59,156 nt of DNA, from positions 1 through 59,156 of the forward strand of contig DUMA01000009.1 of NCBI GenBank assembly GCA_012840135.1. Reading direction: 5' to 3'. The translations under genes and the position numbers were made by a program. The notes below the pieces were generated by a model. The model was not told the DNA's origin, did not search any database, and worked only from the letters and a program-made list of their open reading frames with translations. The first letter of the stretch is position 1. The number at the start of each line of letters is the position of its first letter. The DNA comes from Thermoanaerobacterales bacterium (GTDB lineage: Bacteria; Bacillota; Thermosediminibacteria; Thermosediminibacterales; Tepidanaerobacteraceae). Positions 9,240 through 18,233 of the stretch are shown one piece after another.

Positions 9240-9296
9240 AATCTTCATCCTCCTTATTTCAAGTCTACCATTTTTGACAGAATTAATAAATATCTT

Positions 9297-9647
9297 TTAG
9301 AACTGCCTCGGAGAAAAGTTATCAGGAAAACCAAGTTTTTTATAAAGCAGGAATAAACAGTAGTCATAAACCTGCTTTTTATCATTTTCGTCCAACTGGG
9401 TATACACCTCCAGCAGCTTTTTTTGTTCTTCGCTTAATTTGGATCTTTCCTTGCCCGTTAGCAGCCAGTCTGTAGATACATTGAAGAATTCAGCCAGAGC
9501 TATTACGGAGGAAATCGATGGGCAAAAGCGTCCCGACTCATAGCTGCTGATATTGCCGCGCGTGACTCCCGTGGCGTCGGCCAGCTCCTGCTGGGTCAGT
9601 TTTTTTTCCTTTCTCAGCTTTAAAATTCTTTCTCCGATATTCTCCAT
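9297..9647 (-). CDS. XRE-family (SinR-like) transcriptional regulator
   Basis: 116 residues. Residues 1-60 form a Cro/CI-type helix-turn-helix (RILKLRKEKKLTQQELADAT, GNISSYESGR, ALAEFFNVSTDWLLTGK). The C-terminal half is helical and acidic (SEEQKKLLEVYTQLDENDKK) and may oligomerise. Two ATGs are possible: the first (9653) touches the TTGGAGG site, the second (9647) lies 6 nt from it and is preferred. The gene lies divergently from the FapA-family gene, so it could regulate that promoter or its own. Confidence 0.85.
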   Translation of the reverse strand: MENIGERILKLRKEKKLTQQELADATGVTRGNISSYESGRFCPSISSVIALAEFFNVSTDWLLTGKERSKLSEEQKKLLEVYTQLDENDKKQVYDYCLFLLYKKLGFPDNFSPRQF

Positions 9648-9752
9648 TTTCATCCTCCAATGTTACTTTAAATGAACTTAAAAAAATTGCAAAAAAAGGA
9701 AGAAAAATGACGAAAATGCTTGAAAATAGTACAAAATAGAGTGTAATAAAAC

Positions 9753-9781
9753 TTGATATGCTTGAAAACAAACATTATAAT
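9753..9781 (+). promoter_or_regulatory. Sigma-A type promoter upstream of the FapA-family gene
   Basis: TTGATA (9753-9758), a 17-nt spacer, then a perfect TATAAT (9776-9781). It lies about 210 nt upstream of the FapA start in a 340-bp AT-rich divergent intergenic region (9648-9994) that otherwise shows no gene; the long 5' leader is unexplained. Confidence 0.65.
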
Positions 9782-9994
9782 AGTTACAAAGTGAAAGAAG
9801 GTTTTTTAAAATACGTTATAATTTTCATCCCATCACCACCGAACAGCATAATTTAAATATATTCGACATATGGAGGTAAAATTCTTTTTTATTAGAATGA
9901 AATTTTCAAAAAAATAGTCTATCAAAAATAAATTAGAAATGTTTAAGGGGTAAACAGAACAAAAATAAAAGAGAAAATAGATGGGGGCATTTTA

Positions 9995-11563
9995 ATGGAA
10001 TCTGAGGGGCTTTTACTAAACATTAAAGATGATAGTAAAAAATACTTTCATCTTTTTTTGTCCAGAGATGAAATTTCGGTGGTGCTGAGGGTATTTCCGA
10101 GAACTGTTTCCGACGGTAAAGTGGTGGACTTTAAAAGCCGCGGTATGATGAAAAACGCTTTAATCGGTGAAATCTTTAAAGAGATGTCGGACAATGGAGT
10201 CGTGTACGGCGTAGATGCGGCGGCAATATACAGTGCCGTTGAAAAGGCCGATGGAATTCCTGTGATAGCCGCAAGAGGCGTTTCCCCAGAAAAAGGCAGG
10301 GACGGCTACATAGAGTGGCTTGTACCGCTGGAACCGGTGCCCATAAACTATGATGAAGACGAAAAGGTAAATTACTGGGAAAGGTGGCATATTCCCGTCG
10401 TAAAAGAGGGGGAAGACATTGCGGTGGTCCATCCCCCTGCGCCCGGAAAAAAGGGTATAACCGTAAAGGGGCATCTGGTGGAGCCGCCGCCCGTTAAGAA
10501 AGCGGTCTTTTCCCTGAGGGAAGGCGAGGTCGCATTTAGGGAGGACGGCAGAACTATATATGCGCTGAAGACGGGGAGGCCGATAGTCGGCGATTACCCT
10601 AAAGAAATCGGAATAAGCTCATTGTATATACATGATGGCAATGTAGACCTGGACTTTGGCAATTTGAAATTTGACGGAGATATTATCATAAACGGCAATG
10701 TCAATGAAGGCATGGAAATTGTGGCTTCCGGCAATGTTGAAATAAAAGGCAGCGCCTATTTTTCTAAAATAAGGGCTGGAAGAAACATTATTGTTGATGG
10801 CAGTCTTGTGAATTGCGACGTGGTGGCGGGCAAATCCCACATGCGAAGAAATTTGAAGGATTTGCTGGATTTATTGAAAGCCGATTTTGAGAGCTTGTAT
10901 GAAAAAATTACATTTATTGTGAGTTCTCCCATCAACAAGACCACCATAATGAATAACGTAAAGGACATCAACGATACACTATCGGAGATGCAAAGCACTC
11001 TTGCAAAAATAAATGAGATGATAAAAGGCGCCGGCAACGGGCGAAAAGACGAAATGCAGATTCTGGTGTCAAGAGTGCAAAGGTTTTTGGGAAACTCTAT
11101 AGTGACCGTGATACAGTCCTCTGACGAAATTAAAAACATCATATCCATGATAGTTGCCGTCCAAAAGCTATTTGCCTTTCAGTCTTTTGAACCGTGTTAC
11201 ATAGCTGCAGACTGGGTGCAGGGCGGCAATCTTTTTGCCACGGGAGATATCCTTATAAAAAACTATAAAGGCTGCTACAACACCCGCATGGAAGCCGGCC
11301 TGAACATATCGGTTCCCGGCATAGTTCGCAATAGCCAGCTTACGGCGGGGAAAAAGATAGTTATCGGGGAAGCCGGTTCCCCGCTATCGGGTGAAGAAGT
11401 GTATATAATAGGAACGGAAAAGAGCATCGTGAAGATAAAGCGATCTCATCCGGGGGTCGTGATTATACTGGGTAACCGGCGCTATCAAGTGAGCAAAACG
11501 AAAGATTATTTTAGACTGTTCATGGATAATAAAACCGGGTACATTATCGAAGGGAGCTTTTGA
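9995..11563 (+). CDS. FapA family protein (DUF342)
   Basis: 522 residues. The N-terminal third has the FapA domain (GVVYGVDAAAIYSAVEKADG, then the signature VHPPAPGKKGITVKG). The middle is a beta-helix-like segment with repeated G-N/D-V turns (INGNVNEGMEIVASGNVEIKG split by short loops), a coiled region (320-385), and a second G-rich beta section. FapA-type proteins occur in flagellar/type IV pilus clusters and in isolated copies in Clostridia; function here is unknown because no motility gene adjoins. Its 3' end overlaps the convergent dnaE by 20 bp. Confidence 0.85.
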   Translation: MESEGLLLNIKDDSKKYFHLFLSRDEISVVLRVFPRTVSDGKVVDFKSRGMMKNALIGEIFKEMSDNGVVYGVDAAAIYSAVEKADGIPVIAARGVSPEKGRDGYIEWLVPLEPVPINYDEDEKVNYWERWHIPVVKEGEDIAVVHPPAPGKKGITVKGHLVEPPPVKKAVFSLREGEVAFREDGRTIYALKTGRPIVGDYPKEIGISSLYIHDGNVDLDFGNLKFDGDIIINGNVNEGMEIVASGNVEIKGSAYFSKIRAGRNIIVDGSLVNCDVVAGKSHMRRNLKDLLDLLKADFESLYEKITFIVSSPINKTTIMNNVKDINDTLSEMQSTLAKINEMIKGAGNGRKDEMQILVSRVQRFLGNSIVTVIQSSDEIKNIISMIVAVQKLFAFQSFEPCYIAADWVQGGNLFATGDILIKNYKGCYNTRMEAGLNISVPGIVRNSQLTAGKKIVIGEAGSPLSGEEVYIIGTEKSIVKIKRSHPGVVIILGNRRYQVSKTKDYFRLFMDNKTGYIIEGSF

Positions 11564-14500
11564 TGCAGCTCCTCAATGGCCTGACCTTTTCAACCACCAC
11601 CGTGCGGTGGCCGTCATCGTTTAAATCGGTCCAGCCGTCGACTATGACGGGAGAACCGGTGAAAAGATATTGTGAAAAAAGTTTCATCTCCCGGGGGAAG
11701 ATCACCAGCTCCACAGAACCGGTCAGGTCTTCGAGCCGCACGAACATCATGCGCCCGCCGTTTCGGGTGCGACCCCAGCGGGGGTCCAGCAGGATTCCCG
11801 CCAGGCGCACCCTTTTCTTTTTATTTATTTCGTCCACATCGGCGGTGGTGTGGCTGCGGAACTCCCGGGCCACATTTTCCCACATTTCCATGGGATGGAC
11901 GGTGATGTAGTGGCCCAGCGCCGAAAGCTCCTGATTTATCTTTTGCTCCGGAGAAAAGTCCGGCAGGAACACGTCGCTGGCCAGACGCTCTGCCGGAGAG
12001 TCTTCGGGCAAAAGACAAATTTGACCGGAATATCCGGCGCCATATGCAGCCGATTTTGCCTCCAGAATGGCGGACTTTAAAGAAAGAAGCAGGGCGGGGC
12101 GCGGGACGCCGAAGGCATCGAAGGCTCCGGCCAGGATCAGGGATTCGAGGGCTTTGATGGTTACAACCCGCCTGTCGGTGCGCCGGCAGAAATTGAAAAA
12201 TCCGGTAAAGGGGCCTTCCTCCCGGGCCTTCAGGATTTCTTCGATGCCCCGGGCACCCAGGTTTTTGACCAGAGCAAATCCGACCCTGATTGTGTCACAG
12301 GGACGGTTTTCTTGACACATTGCGACGGATTGCGTCACGGAAGCTTGTGTCACGGGGACGGTTCCGTTGACACATTGGGCTGGGGTCGCTGGGGTCACAG
12401 GCGATGCCATAGGAATGGTTCCGGCAGCACATTGGACCGGGGTTATTGGAATCGTTTCGGCGGATCGGCCTGCAATCGGTTGTGTCATAAGAACCGTCCC
12501 ACTGACAGTCGATGTGTCACAAGAACCGTCCCCGTGACATGCGTGACATGACTGGCGTGCGGAACATGGTTCGGGGGAAAAGGCAACGCCGCTTTTGTTT
12601 ATGTCCGGCAACAGCAGCTTTATGCCTTTTCTGCGGGCTTCGGAAAGATAAAGCTGAAGGCGCGAGGGAGTGTCCATGTAAAGGGAAAGCAGTGAAGAAA
12701 AGTATTCCAGAGGGAAATGTTCTTTCAGATAAACGGTCCTGTAAGCCATGATGGCATAGGCTATGCTGTGGGACTTGTTGAAGCCGTAGTCTCCGAAGGC
12801 TTCCAGCACCGAGAAGATTTCTCCAGCGGTATTTTCATCGATGCCATGCTGCCTGGCCCTCCGAATGAATATAGGCCTTTGCCTTTCGATTTCCTCCTTT
12901 TTCTTTTTGGCTATGGCTCGCCTGAGAAGGTCTGCTTCCCCCAGGGTATAGCCGGCTACGACGTGAGCGGCCTGCATGAGCTGCTCCTGGTACAGGAAAA
13001 CCCCGTACGTATCCGCCAGCACCGGTTCCAGGGCCGGGTGAGCGTAGGTGACGGCCTTTCTGCCCCGGCGCCGCGCTATGAATTCCTCTGCCATGCCGCT
13101 CTGCAGCGGCCCGGGCCGGTAAAGGGCCAGCACCGCCGAGAGGTCTTCGATACTTTCAGGCTGGACCCTCCGGAGCATATTCCTCATGCCGGTGCTCTCC
13201 AACTGAAAAGTGGAGGTGGTGTCGCCCCGACGGAGGGCTTCAAAAGTTTTTTTATCATCCAGAGGGATATCCTTTACGGACATGTTGATTTTCCGCCGGG
13301 ATTTGACAAGTTCCAGCGTGTCACCGATCACCGTCAGAAACCGGAGGCCCAGCAGGTCTATTTTCACCAGACCCAGGTCCTCCAGCATTTCCATATCCGC
13401 CTGGGTGATGATTTCTTCTCCCGAGGCCCGCTGCAGGGCCACATAGTCCGTCAGGGGCCCCCCGGCTATCACCACCCCTGCAGAATGCTGGGTCATGTGG
13501 CGGGGGAGGCCCTGCAGGTGCCGGGCCGTTTCGAAAGCGCGCATTAGCTCCGGGTCCTGGCGCACCAGGGCCGAAAGCTGGGGACTCTGGTCCAAAGCGC
13601 CTTCAAGACTTATGTGTGAATAGGGGATGCAGGAACACATCCTGTCCACCTTTTCATAGGGTACGCCCAGGGCCCTGCCGGTGTCCCGCAGCACCGCCCG
13701 GGCCTGAAGGGTGGAAAAAGCTCCCGCATGGGCTATTCTTTCCCTGCCGAAGCGCTGCCTTATGTATTCCAGCACCTCCCGCCGGCCCCGGTGGCACAGG
13801 TCCACGTCTATGTCGGGAGGAGTTACCCTTTCGGGGTTTAAAAACCTTTCGAAGATGAGGCCGTATTTTAAAGGATCCACATCGGTGATGCCCAGGCAGT
13901 AGCTCACGAGGCTCCCGGCAGCAGAGCCGCGGCCGGCACCCACGGGAATGCCTCTTTTTCTGGCATAGTCCACGATGTCCTTTACTATGAGGAAATATCC
14001 CGCATATCCTGTCTGCCCTATCACCGAAAGCTCATATTCCAGGCGTCGCTGGACGTTTTCCGGCAGGGGCCTGCCGTAGCGGCCGCAGGCCCCATCGATG
14101 GTAAGCTTTTCCAGAAAACCTGCGGTGTCGTATCCGGCAGGTACCGGAATTTCGGGCAGGTTCATGCTTCCCAGGGAGAGCATGACATTGCATCTTTCGG
14201 CTATGTTTTCTGCATTTCTTAGAGCTTCCGGAACATCGGTAAAAAGCTTTTCCATTTCCGAGGGGGTCTTCAGGTAGTATTCCTTGCCCTCCAGGGAAAC
14301 GGATTCTCCCAGCATTGAAAGGGTCTGCACCGAAAGGAGCGCCCTGTGGACCTCAGCATCTTCCGGAGCCAGGTAATGAACGTCATTGGTGGCCACAAGT
14401 CCTGCACCCAGTTCTCTGGCCAGGGTCCGAAGCCAGAAATTGGCTTTTTTTTCCTGGACCAGGCCGTGGTCCTGTATTTCCAAAAAGAAATTTTCTTTCC

Positions 14501-14987
14501 CGAAGATATCTACATATTCTGCCGCCACCTGCCGGGCTCCGTCCATATCTCCTTTTAAAATGAGATCCGACACCTCGCCCCGTATGCAGGCGCTCAGGGC
14601 GATGAGGCCCCGGCTGTAATATGAAAGCAGCTTTTTATCCACCCGGGGACGATAGTAGAACCCCTCCAGGTTGGAGGCCGTCACTAATTTTAGCAGATTT
14701 TTGTAGCCCTCTTCGTTTTCGGCCAGCAGCACCAGGTGATGTGGGGATTCCTTTCCCTCTTTTTTGCGCATGTTGTCCACCATATAGACCTCACAACCGA
14801 GGATGGGTTTTATGCCCTTCTCCACGCACAGCTTGTAGAAGGGCACCGCCCCCCAGAGCCCTCCGTGGTCCGTCAGAGCTATGGCCGGCATGGAAAGCTC
14901 CGCAGCCCGGCTTACGAGTTCCGGCAGGCGGCACAGACCGTCCAGCAGGCTGTATTCGGAATGCACATGCAGATGGCAGAAAGACAT
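11544..14987 (-). CDS. dnaE: DNA polymerase III subunit alpha, DnaE
   Basis: 1147 residues from ATG 14987 (GAGGGTGAT upstream). An N-terminal PHP domain (FCHLHVHSEYSLLDG, then ALTDHGGLWGAV) precedes the C-family polymerase core: GRGSAAGSLVSYCLGI, the catalytic PPDIDVDLCHRGR, and the FNKSHSIAYAIMAYRTVYLK fingers motif. A C-terminal OB fold (VRLAGILLDPRWGRT) ends the protein. Between LLPDINKSGVAFSPE and IRVGFALVKNLG, where other DnaE proteins have a loop of about ten residues, about 90 extra residues rich in T, P, C and V are encoded by REP-like DNA (12291-12570). The promoter carries two LexA-type boxes. In Firmicutes DnaE works with PolC, mainly extending lagging-strand primers. Confidence 0.95.
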   Translation of the reverse strand: MSFCHLHVHSEYSLLDGLCRLPELVSRAAELSMPAIALTDHGGLWGAVPFYKLCVEKGIKPILGCEVYMVDNMRKKEGKESPHHLVLLAENEEGYKNLLKLVTASNLEGFYYRPRVDKKLLSYYSRGLIALSACIRGEVSDLILKGDMDGARQVAAEYVDIFGKENFFLEIQDHGLVQEKKANFWLRTLARELGAGLVATNDVHYLAPEDAEVHRALLSVQTLSMLGESVSLEGKEYYLKTPSEMEKLFTDVPEALRNAENIAERCNVMLSLGSMNLPEIPVPAGYDTAGFLEKLTIDGACGRYGRPLPENVQRRLEYELSVIGQTGYAGYFLIVKDIVDYARKRGIPVGAGRGSAAGSLVSYCLGITDVDPLKYGLIFERFLNPERVTPPDIDVDLCHRGRREVLEYIRQRFGRERIAHAGAFSTLQARAVLRDTGRALGVPYEKVDRMCSCIPYSHISLEGALDQSPQLSALVRQDPELMRAFETARHLQGLPRHMTQHSAGVVIAGGPLTDYVALQRASGEEIITQADMEMLEDLGLVKIDLLGLRFLTVIGDTLELVKSRRKINMSVKDIPLDDKKTFEALRRGDTTSTFQLESTGMRNMLRRVQPESIEDLSAVLALYRPGPLQSGMAEEFIARRRGRKAVTYAHPALEPVLADTYGVFLYQEQLMQAAHVVAGYTLGEADLLRRAIAKKKKEEIERQRPIFIRRARQHGIDENTAGEIFSVLEAFGDYGFNKSHSIAYAIMAYRTVYLKEHFPLEYFSSLLSLYMDTPSRLQLYLSEARRKGIKLLLPDINKSGVAFSPEPCSARQSCHACHGDGSCDTSTVSGTVLMTQPIAGRSAETIPITPVQCAAGTIPMASPVTPATPAQCVNGTVPVTQASVTQSVAMCQENRPCDTIRVGFALVKNLGARGIEEILKAREEGPFTGFFNFCRRTDRRVVTIKALESLILAGAFDAFGVPRPALLLSLKSAILEAKSAAYGAGYSGQICLLPEDSPAERLASDVFLPDFSPEQKINQELSALGHYITVHPMEMWENVAREFRSHTTADVDEINKKKRVRLAGILLDPRWGRTRNGGRMMFVRLEDLTGSVELVIFPREMKLFSQYLFTGSPVIVDGWTDLNDDGHRTVVVEKVRPLRSCIKSSLR
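12291..12542. repeat. Cluster of four REP-like palindromes inside dnaE
   Basis: Two elements run one way (12291-12320 and 12346-12375: TGTGTCA...GGGACGGTT...TGACACA) and two the other (12481-12509 and 12514-12542: TGTGTCA..AGAACCGTCCC..TGACA). Each has complementary 5-7 bp ends able to fold. Diverged copies seem to lie between. All fall in the extra loop of DnaE and keep its frame open through 93 or so codons. They belong to the same GGGGAC family as the intergenic elements elsewhere in the window. Confidence 0.8.
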
Positions 14988-15025
14988 GATATCACCCTCT
15001 TCGATGGACGAGATCCAAGTATAAC

Positions 15026-15067
15026 AAACATATGTTCTATATATATTATATAGCAAAACATATGTTT
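15026..15067 (-). promoter_or_regulatory. dnaE promoter with two LexA (DinR)-like boxes
   Basis: AAACATATGTTC (15026-15037) and the perfect palindrome AAACATATGTTT (15056-15067) both fit the Firmicutes SOS core GAAC-N4-GTTC with one mismatch or better. Between them, on the minus strand, is TATAAT (15045-15050); the upstream box occupies the spacer where RNA polymerase would bind and the downstream box covers the start-site region. This geometry predicts LexA repression of dnaE. A clear -35 is not visible. Confidence 0.7.
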
Positions 15068-15261
15068 TTAAAGTGGAAAATGATTCCACAATTAATTCGC
15101 AAATAGGAAATACAGGAATAACCCATGTATAACGAAATATGTCCTTTTACATAATGAATTGATTATTAAGAATGGTCAAATCGAAGAGGCTTTTAATGTA
15201 TCAGAAGGCCCTACAGAATTATGATTTTTATTCTGGACTTTATACTCTTGGCGGCGATGGA

Positions 15262-15461
15262 TACCCCCCGAAATTATACCTCCCCCGTCGATGGGCACCA
15301 CTATGGCGTCGGCGTCAGGCAGGTCTTCGAGGATTTCGAGCCCGATGGAGCCCTGGCCGGCAATTACTTGAGGGTCGTTAAAGGGGTGTATAAAGATGGC
15401 GCCGGTTTCTTTTTGCAGACGCATTGCTTCGGCATATGCCTCGTCATACACGTTACTGGAG
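15262..15461 (-). pseudogene. Internal fragment of threonine dehydratase
   Basis: The minus strand encodes NVYDEAYAEAMRLQKETGAI and HPFNDPQVIAGQGSIGLEI followed by VVPIDGGGIISGG, the middle of a PLP-dependent threonine ammonia-lyase (IlvA/TdcB); the tetraglycine phosphate-binding loop reads DGGG. Both ends are lost: homology stops at about 15262 and at the junction near 15460. No start or ribosome site belongs to it. Confidence 0.75.
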
Positions 15462-15669
15462 GGCGCTGACGGTAAAGGCCACCATGGTAAAGGGCATCTT
15501 CCGCCCGATGCCGGCAAAACGGCGGATTTCCCTGTTACCCGAGCCGTGGATCATGTTTCCCGCCGCAAGAAACAGGTTACTCTTTGTCAGGGCATGGTTC
15601 ATTATGTGAAATAGCGCTCCCACCATGCTCATTTCATTGGCAAGACTCCCCGGAGCCGCAGCACGTTCT
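15453..15669 (-). pseudogene. Fragment of a proton-conducting membrane transporter (NuoL/M-MnhD type)
   Basis: In another minus-strand frame the sequence reads SLANEMSMVGALFHIMNHAL, TKSNLFLAAGNMIHGSG, then RRFAGIGRKMPFTMVAFTVSAL, a conserved stretch of antiporter-like subunits of complex I, hydrogenases and Mrp antiporters. It is fused directly to the threonine dehydratase fragment, so a deletion joined two unrelated genes. Confidence 0.65.
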
Positions 15670-15717
15670 GGTGAAGTCGTGATTTAAAAATGGCTTTTAA
15701 AAATTCTCGAATAATTG

Positions 15718-15723
15718 TATAAT
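15718..15723 (+). promoter_or_regulatory. Probable -10 element of the methylase gene
   Basis: A perfect TATAAT lies 45 nt before the GTG start, with only a weak -35 (TTTTAA) 17 nt upstream. Confidence 0.4.
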
Positions 15724-15767
15724 GTAATGTGTCCATAATCTGTAAAATAGTAAAAGGAGGTGGCCCT

Positions 15768-17645
15768 GTGGTCGTGGATGTTCCCATAGACCATGCCATA
15801 CCCCCGCAAAGGGATTGCGCCCGCTACAAGATGCACAAGTACTGGGCGGGAAAACCCTGGTATGTGGTGTCGGAGTACATAAGGCATTTTACAAAAGAAG
15901 GAGAAATCGTGCTGGACCCCTTCTGCGGGGGCGGGGTTGTGGGATGCGAGGCCCTTATAAACCGCAGGAAAGCGGTATTAAATGATTTAAATCCCATGGC
16001 GGTTTTTATCACAAAAAACACCTGCCTTTCCCCGGTGGACCTGGATTTATTCTCCATGGAGTTTGAAAGGATAAGAGGCCGCTTAAAAAATGAGATAATG
16101 GAAATGTACCGGTTGAGAGATAAATGTCCGCTATGCGGCAGCGACCTTTATGCAAAACATGTGGTGAGAGGGCCGGCTTTAAACGGCAGATGGATTGTGG
16201 AGGCCCGGTGCCCCAAAGGGCATGGAAGGAATGCCCGCCTCCGGCGGCTCCTTACTCCGGAGGAAATAGCCGACATAGAAAAAATTGAAACCCGTCGCAT
16301 TCCTTTTTGGTATCCGGATGATGAGTTTCCCGACGGGAGGGAGATCATGAGGCTGAAAAATGCGGGGATAACCCGTGTACATCAGCTTTTTACGAAAAGA
16401 AACCTGTGGGCCCTTTCCGCGATTTTCCACGAGATCCAGGAAATCCGCGATGCCGTAGTTAAAGACATGATGCTTTTGGCGTTCACCAACACCATCCTCC
16501 ATGTGAGCAAATTGAAAAGTGAAGACCTGCGCCCCATGTCGGCCAACTCTTATTACTGCATGGGGGACTGGATTGAGGAGAATGTCTGGGTGCGGTTCGA
16601 GAACAGGGTCATGTGGCGGTGGGGGGTCCATGAGGGTAAGAAGGAAACCAACAGACTCATCGGCAGTTTTTACAATCCAGTACAGGATTTTGCGGGGCTT
16701 TGCGAGGAGGGGACTTTTATGCTTTCCAACGGCGCTGCCCAGGACCTTTCGGGCATACCCGATGAAAGCATCGATTACTGTTTTACCGATCCTCCCTACG
16801 GCGGCAGCATACAATACGGCGAGCTTACTCTTCTGTGGCGATCCTGGCTCAGGATGGGGAATGGTTTTGTAAAAGATGAGATAATAGTAAATGATTTCCA
16901 GAATAAAAAAGAGCAGGATTTTGAAAAGATGCTGAAAGAGGCCTTTTGTGAAATTTATAGGGTCTTAAAGCCCGGCCGGTGGCTCTCGGTAACCTTCAAC
17001 AATCGGGATCAGCGGATATGGATGGCACTCCTGGACGCATGCAGGGCAGCGGGCTTTGAAAAGGTGAACATAGTGCCCCAGAAGCCCCTGGGCAATTCCT
17101 TCGTGCAGTCCTGGACCGGCTATTCGTTGAAAAGGGACCTGATACTGAATTTTAGAAAGCCTTTGAAAACAGCAATTTTCCGGAATGAGAAATTTCCTTC
17201 CCGGGAGAAAATAGATAAAGGCGTTTCGGTAAATGCATCTACTATATCATCCCGGCGTATAGAAAAGCTCGGTGACAGTGATATATCGAGAAAATTTGAG
17301 GTGAAAGACATTATAATCTCCGCTGCCAGAGAATATATGGCAAAAAATCGTAAGGCCACCCTGCCTGAACTTTTCGAGGCCGCCATAATAAAGTGGATAG
17401 ATATAACATACGGTCAGGTGGAGATTGATGCCGGGCAAAAAGGCAATACCGGATGTCCGGATGACAAATGTTCAAAAAGCGGATGTTATGAAGACCGGGA
17501 TTCCAGAACGGCATGCGACTGCCGGGAGCTTTCGGAAGAAGCCGCCTTCGATATGGCCATTGTTGACCGCTACCTGCAGCAGGAACCTGCCTTTCAAAGA
17601 ATGGAAGAAAATAAGAATATTATTTATTTACTTGATATGGAATAA
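15768..17645 (+). CDS. Orphan adenine/cytosine-N DNA methylase with Zn-ribbon (COG1743-like)
   Basis: 625 residues from the GTG at 15768, which lies 7 nt after AAAGGAGG; an ATG 39 bp upstream lacks a site. SAM-binding motif I is LDPFCGGG (D about 50), a Zn-ribbon begins CPLCGSD (C120, C123; further C148 and H152) and catalytic motif IV is TDPPYGGS (D341). The order FxGxG-insert-DPPY and the Zn-ribbon fit COG1743-type amino-methyltransferases of DNA. A Cys-rich segment near the C terminus (CPDDKCSKSGC) may bind a second metal. No restriction, BREX or DISARM gene adjoins, so it may be a solitary methylase or a broken defence system. Confidence 0.8.
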   Translation: MVVDVPIDHAIPPQRDCARYKMHKYWAGKPWYVVSEYIRHFTKEGEIVLDPFCGGGVVGCEALINRRKAVLNDLNPMAVFITKNTCLSPVDLDLFSMEFERIRGRLKNEIMEMYRLRDKCPLCGSDLYAKHVVRGPALNGRWIVEARCPKGHGRNARLRRLLTPEEIADIEKIETRRIPFWYPDDEFPDGREIMRLKNAGITRVHQLFTKRNLWALSAIFHEIQEIRDAVVKDMMLLAFTNTILHVSKLKSEDLRPMSANSYYCMGDWIEENVWVRFENRVMWRWGVHEGKKETNRLIGSFYNPVQDFAGLCEEGTFMLSNGAAQDLSGIPDESIDYCFTDPPYGGSIQYGELTLLWRSWLRMGNGFVKDEIIVNDFQNKKEQDFEKMLKEAFCEIYRVLKPGRWLSVTFNNRDQRIWMALLDACRAAGFEKVNIVPQKPLGNSFVQSWTGYSLKRDLILNFRKPLKTAIFRNEKFPSREKIDKGVSVNASTISSRRIEKLGDSDISRKFEVKDIIISAAREYMAKNRKATLPELFEAAIIKWIDITYGQVEIDAGQKGNTGCPDDKCSKSGCYEDRDSRTACDCRELSEEAAFDMAIVDRYLQQEPAFQRMEENKNIIYLLDME

Positions 17646-17728
17646 TATTTTATGAGAAATTATTATTAGCCCGTGGCAAGTGGAGACGTTACATCTTTCG
17701 GGAGGCGGTTTAAATAAATTCCCCATTT

Positions 17729-18136
17729 TTGAACATACAATATGCACACCTTGGAATATCCATCTTAGCGGGTTTGATTGCCGCCATCATATCCTATTAT
17801 CTGAATGGCAAAGCCCTTATGTTCATCGGAGAGAATGCAGTAACTTATGGTGCACCGGTAGTGGAAGAGATTTCAAAGACCGGTCTTGCCCTACTTTTTG
17901 GGGGAAACATCCTTTTTTCACATGTAGTCTTCGGCACGGTAGAGGCATTATACGATATTATAAAAAACCGAGGCATGCTTTCCTACACGGCGGGTGTTAC
18001 GAGTTTAATAAGCCATGCCGTTTTTGGGATAATCACCGTTTATGCGGGGAGCTTTTTTTTCGGTCCCATTTCGGGCATCGCAACTGCTATTGCTGCACAT
18101 ATGCTCTGGAATCGCATTATAATAATATTGGAATAG
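17729..18136 (+). CDS. Small polytopic membrane protein with EE-x2-K motif
   Basis: 135 residues with a TTG start and at least four membrane segments. It carries APVVEEISKTGLALLFG and, later, SHVVFGTVEALYDI and ISHAVFGIITVY. The EE-x2-K and later His residues within membrane helices recall the glutamic-type intramembrane proteases of the PrsW/CPBP group, but the protein is shorter than usual. No ribosome site with correct spacing was found (GGAGGCGG is 25 nt away). A longer overlapping frame (17680-18171) is a shadow. Confidence 0.6.
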   Translation: MNIQYAHLGISILAGLIAAIISYYLNGKALMFIGENAVTYGAPVVEEISKTGLALLFGGNILFSHVVFGTVEALYDIIKNRGMLSYTAGVTSLISHAVFGIITVYAGSFFFGPISGIATAIAAHMLWNRIIIILE

Positions 18137-18199
18137 AAGAGATCTGCGAGCTACCAATTCTCCTTTTTTGACGCCCAGCAGATCCGGCAGAATGTGAGT

Positions 18200-18228
18200 T
18201 TGCAATAAGTCAATATTTGGGGTATAAT
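18200..18228 (+). promoter_or_regulatory. Sigma-A promoter of mfd
   Basis: TTGCAA (18200-18205), 17-nt spacer, TATAAT (18223-18228), about 112 nt upstream of the mfd start. A REP palindrome and a terminator-like hairpin lie within the predicted leader. Confidence 0.7.
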
Positions 18229-18233
18229 AGGTA

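Noticed and set aside
12717-13547. 276-residue frame antisense to dnaE
   Set aside because: Lies wholly opposite the conserved polymerase core and mirrors its codon pattern; a shadow.
17680-18171. 163-residue frame overlapping the small membrane protein
   Set aside because: Composition rich in Cys, His and Arg typical of a wrong frame; the other frame has coherent membrane helices.
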